Positions 5,901 to 7,233 of a DNA stretch of 7,233 nucleotides are shown in pieces; positions within the stretch are counted from its first letter, which is position 1; each line of letters starts with the position of its first letter. Source of the DNA: Gammaproteobacteria bacterium. GTDB taxonomy: Bacteria; Pseudomonadota; Gammaproteobacteria; DSM-19610. The stretch lies in assembly GCA_030618475.1 (NCBI GenBank), contig JAUXDG010000139.1, positions 1-7,233 of the forward strand, written 5' to 3'. Under the pieces are notes generated by a model. The model was given only the letters and a program-made list of their open reading frames with translations. It had not been told where the DNA came from and made no database searches. The translations under genes and the position numbers were made by a program.

Positions 5901-6224
5901 GTGGAACAACCGGATAACGAACTGGTATTCACCGGCCAGTTACTGAAAACCGCGGAAGTAAGGACCACACCGGCCGGTATCCGCATTGCCCGTTTTGTAT
6001 TGGCGCATCGTTCCCGGCGCAGTGAAGCTGGACAGCTGCGGGACGTCCAGTGCCGGCTGTCGGTGGTCGCCAGTGGTCAGGCTCTGACAGCCGGTATCAC
6101 TGAGCATTCGCCGGGCACCTGGTTGAAAGTGAAGGGCTTTTTGAGCCGAGCAGGTTACCGGGCAGCGGACGCGCGAATCGAGTTGCACGCATTGGAAATA
6201 CGGACCGTCAATGTGGACGGTTGA
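5901..6224 (+). CDS. priB: Primosomal replication protein PriB (single-stranded DNA-binding OB fold)
   Basis: PriB is a dimeric OB-fold protein that stabilises PriA on repaired forks and helps reload DnaB helicase during replication restart. The 107-residue product aligns with E. coli PriB (104 residues): NELVFTGQL with NRLVLSGTV, TPAGIRIARFVLAHRS with SPSGIPHCQFVLEHRS, and a matching C-terminal 'LHA..I' strand. Its place between rpsF and rpsR is the E. coli arrangement and supports the call over generic SSB. The start is GTG 5901. An in-frame stop lies at 5895-5897 and no ATG is available, so GTG is close to forced. The only purine-rich stretch, GAAGG (5896-5900), touches the start codon, so initiation may depend on ribosomes finishing rpsF 20 nt upstream. 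Similarity is moderate, as usual for PriB. Confidence 0.88.
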   Translation: MEQPDNELVFTGQLLKTAEVRTTPAGIRIARFVLAHRSRRSEAGQLRDVQCRLSVVASGQALTAGITEHSPGTWLKVKGFLSRAGYRAADARIELHALEIRTVNVDG

Positions 6225-6227
6225 GTC

Positions 6228-6233
6228 AAGAGG
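6228..6233 (+). promoter_or_regulatory. Ribosome binding site of rpsR
   Basis: AAGAGG ends eight bases before ATG 6242. It lies within the frame that opens at TTG 6221, which argues for the ATG as the true start. Confidence 0.65.
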
Positions 6234-6241
6234 TAAAAAAG

Positions 6242-6472
6242 ATGTCTCGTTTTTTTCGTCGCCGTAAATTCTGCCGTTTTACCGCAGAAGGCATAAAAGA
6301 AATTGATTACAAGGATCTTCAGACGCTGAAGAACTACGTTAGTGAGACCGGCAAGATTGTTCCCAGCCGGATTACCGGTACCAAGGCAAAGTATCAGCGT
6401 CAGCTGGCTACCGCGATCAAACGTGCGCGCTTCCTGGCCTTACTGCCATACTGCGATTCGCATAAGGGCTAA
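6242..6472 (+). CDS. rpsR: 30S ribosomal protein S18
   Basis: S18 forms a heterodimer with S6 on the small-subunit platform next to the mRNA exit path. The 76-residue product (E. coli 75) is nearly identical to the E. coli protein over its core: FFRRRKFCRFTAEGI, EIDYKDLQTLKNY, GKIVPSRITGT, AKYQRQLATAIKRARFLALL. It ends PYCDSHKG where E. coli has PYTDRHQ, leaving two cysteines (C11, C71) but no zinc-binding CxxC. The upstream TTG 6221 is in frame but would overlap the priB stop and add seven residues before the conserved start. The gene lies 17 nt after priB in the same operon. Confidence 0.97.
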   Translation: MSRFFRRRKFCRFTAEGIKEIDYKDLQTLKNYVSETGKIVPSRITGTKAKYQRQLATAIKRARFLALLPYCDSHKG

Positions 6473-6513
6473 GTTCGTAAAGAGGCTCGCGGCCACCACG
6501 TTGGTATGATCAA

Positions 6514-7233
6514 ATGATGCGCGCGTTGGCTGGTTTTATTGTCGCGGGTCCGCTTCAGGCGGTACTGGTCATTGCACTCTTTACCGTGCTAAGTTTTCTG
6601 GCGCCACCGCTGACTTCGATATTGAGTTACGGGGGCACAGCGGCACTTGCGCTGTATAGCCTGTACGCAGGTGCCAGGTCCGGTGTGATGGTGTTGCTGG
6701 GTGCAATGCTGGTCACCGGATTGTTGACCGAGATGCTGTTGCATCAGGGCGTGACGATAGCGGTTACATCCCTGTTGTTATGGATTCCGGTGTGGCTGGT
6801 TGCCGTGGTGCTGCGCGAAACCCGGTCACTGGCCATGGCGATGCTGGCGCTAAGCGCGTTGGTCATGGCCGGTATTTTGCTGGTATTCGCCTGGTTTGGT
6901 GACCCGAGCCAGTGGTGGCTGGAGCGCTTGCAGGGATTGATCAACAGTCTGGCGGCACAGCCGGAGTTGCAGATCGATACCGGGTCCTGGATGGGATTTG
7001 CCGAGCAGGTGGCGCCTTTCATGACCGGTTCACTGGCCGCCGGCCTGAGTTTTGCGGCGCTGACCTGCCTGATGCTGGGGCGTTGGTGGCAGTCGCTGAT
7101 GGTAAAGCCTGGCGCGCTGCGTAAAGAGTTTTATGCGCTGCGCCTGAACAGGGTGCTGTCACTGCTGGCGCTTGCCATCTTTGCGGTCGCTGCGCTGAAG
7201 CTTGGTAGTGTCAGTGCCCTGGCGTTGCAGTGG
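6514..7233 (+). CDS. DUF2232 family integral membrane protein (3' end outside window)
   Basis: The frame runs open from ATG 6514 to the right edge, 240 residues without a stop. It is strongly hydrophobic, with about seven predicted membrane spans (roughly 8-30, 38-53, 56-76, 80-100, 106-128, 165-188, 212-235). A more polar loop containing DPSQWWLERLQGLINSL lies at 130-160, and KEFYALRLNRVLSLL (204-218) precedes the last span. Position right after rpsR and this topology fit the DUF2232 (YybS-like) proteins found between rpsR and rplI in Pseudomonas and relatives. Their molecular function is not established. Start: ATG 6514 and ATG 6517 are adjacent, no good Shine-Dalgarno precedes them, and an in-frame stop at 6478-6480 excludes a longer form. 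The gap to rpsR is 41 nt. The protein is cut only by the window edge. Confidence 0.75.
   Translation, partial: MMRALAGFIVAGPLQAVLVIALFTVLSFLAPPLTSILSYGGTAALALYSLYAGARSGVMVLLGAMLVTGLLTEMLLHQGVTIAVTSLLLWIPVWLVAVVLRETRSLAMAMLALSALVMAGILLVFAWFGDPSQWWLERLQGLINSLAAQPELQIDTGSWMGFAEQVAPFMTGSLAAGLSFAALTCLMLGRWWQSLMVKPGALRKEFYALRLNRVLSLLALAIFAVAALKLGSVSALALQW

Noticed and set aside
6221..6241. rpsR start at TTG 6221
   Set aside because: It overlaps the priB stop and places the strong ribosome binding site inside the gene. S18 homology starts at ATG 6242.

Overview
The window comes from a gammaproteobacterium with a moderately GC-rich genome. RNase R, ribosomal protein S18 and tRNA-Leu(CAG) are very close to their Escherichia coli counterparts. 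The gene order (tRNA-Leu, rnr, rlmB, rpsF, priB, rpsR, DUF2232 gene) mixes the enterobacterial layout, which has priB between rpsF and rpsR, with the pseudomonad-type layout, which has a DUF2232 membrane protein after rpsR. This suggests a deeper-branching or environmental gammaproteobacterium rather than an enteric or a Pseudomonas. The genus cannot be read from the sequence.

Layout. Bases 2-142 are the end of a plus-strand gene, possibly a fatty acid desaturase. Bases 143-422 hold no convincing gene but contain inverted repeats. tRNA-Leu(CAG) lies on the minus strand at 423-509. Its promoter (549-577, minus) has a perfect -35 hexamer and is overlapped by a perfect 10-bp inverted repeat. All later genes are on the plus strand: rnr (RNase R, 648-2966), rlmB (23S rRNA Gm2251 methyltransferase, 3007-3768), a PA2779-like small membrane protein (3888-4283), a PA2778-like C39-fold lipoprotein with TPRs (4288-5295), a structured leader (5296-5412), rpsF (5413-5880), priB (5901-6224), rpsR (6242-6472) and a DUF2232 membrane protein that runs off the right edge (6514-7233). 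rplI and dnaB would be expected next, but they lie outside the window.

How the genes fit together. The locus is mainly an RNA and translation island: RNA degradation and ribosome quality control (rnr), rRNA methylation (rlmB), and two small-subunit proteins that bind each other (S6 and S18), with the replication-restart protein PriB between them. A two-gene cell-envelope cassette, the PA2779/PA2778 pair, sits between rlmB and rpsF. It has nothing obvious to do with ribosomes. It encodes a signal-peptide-bearing small protein with a hydrophobic tail and a predicted lipoprotein cysteine peptidase, a candidate substrate-protease pair.

The items most worth a second look are this cassette, the inverted repeat over the tRNA promoter, the double-hairpin leader of rpsF, and the unusual priB start. 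I saw no CRISPR array, insertion sequence, prophage gene or integration scar.
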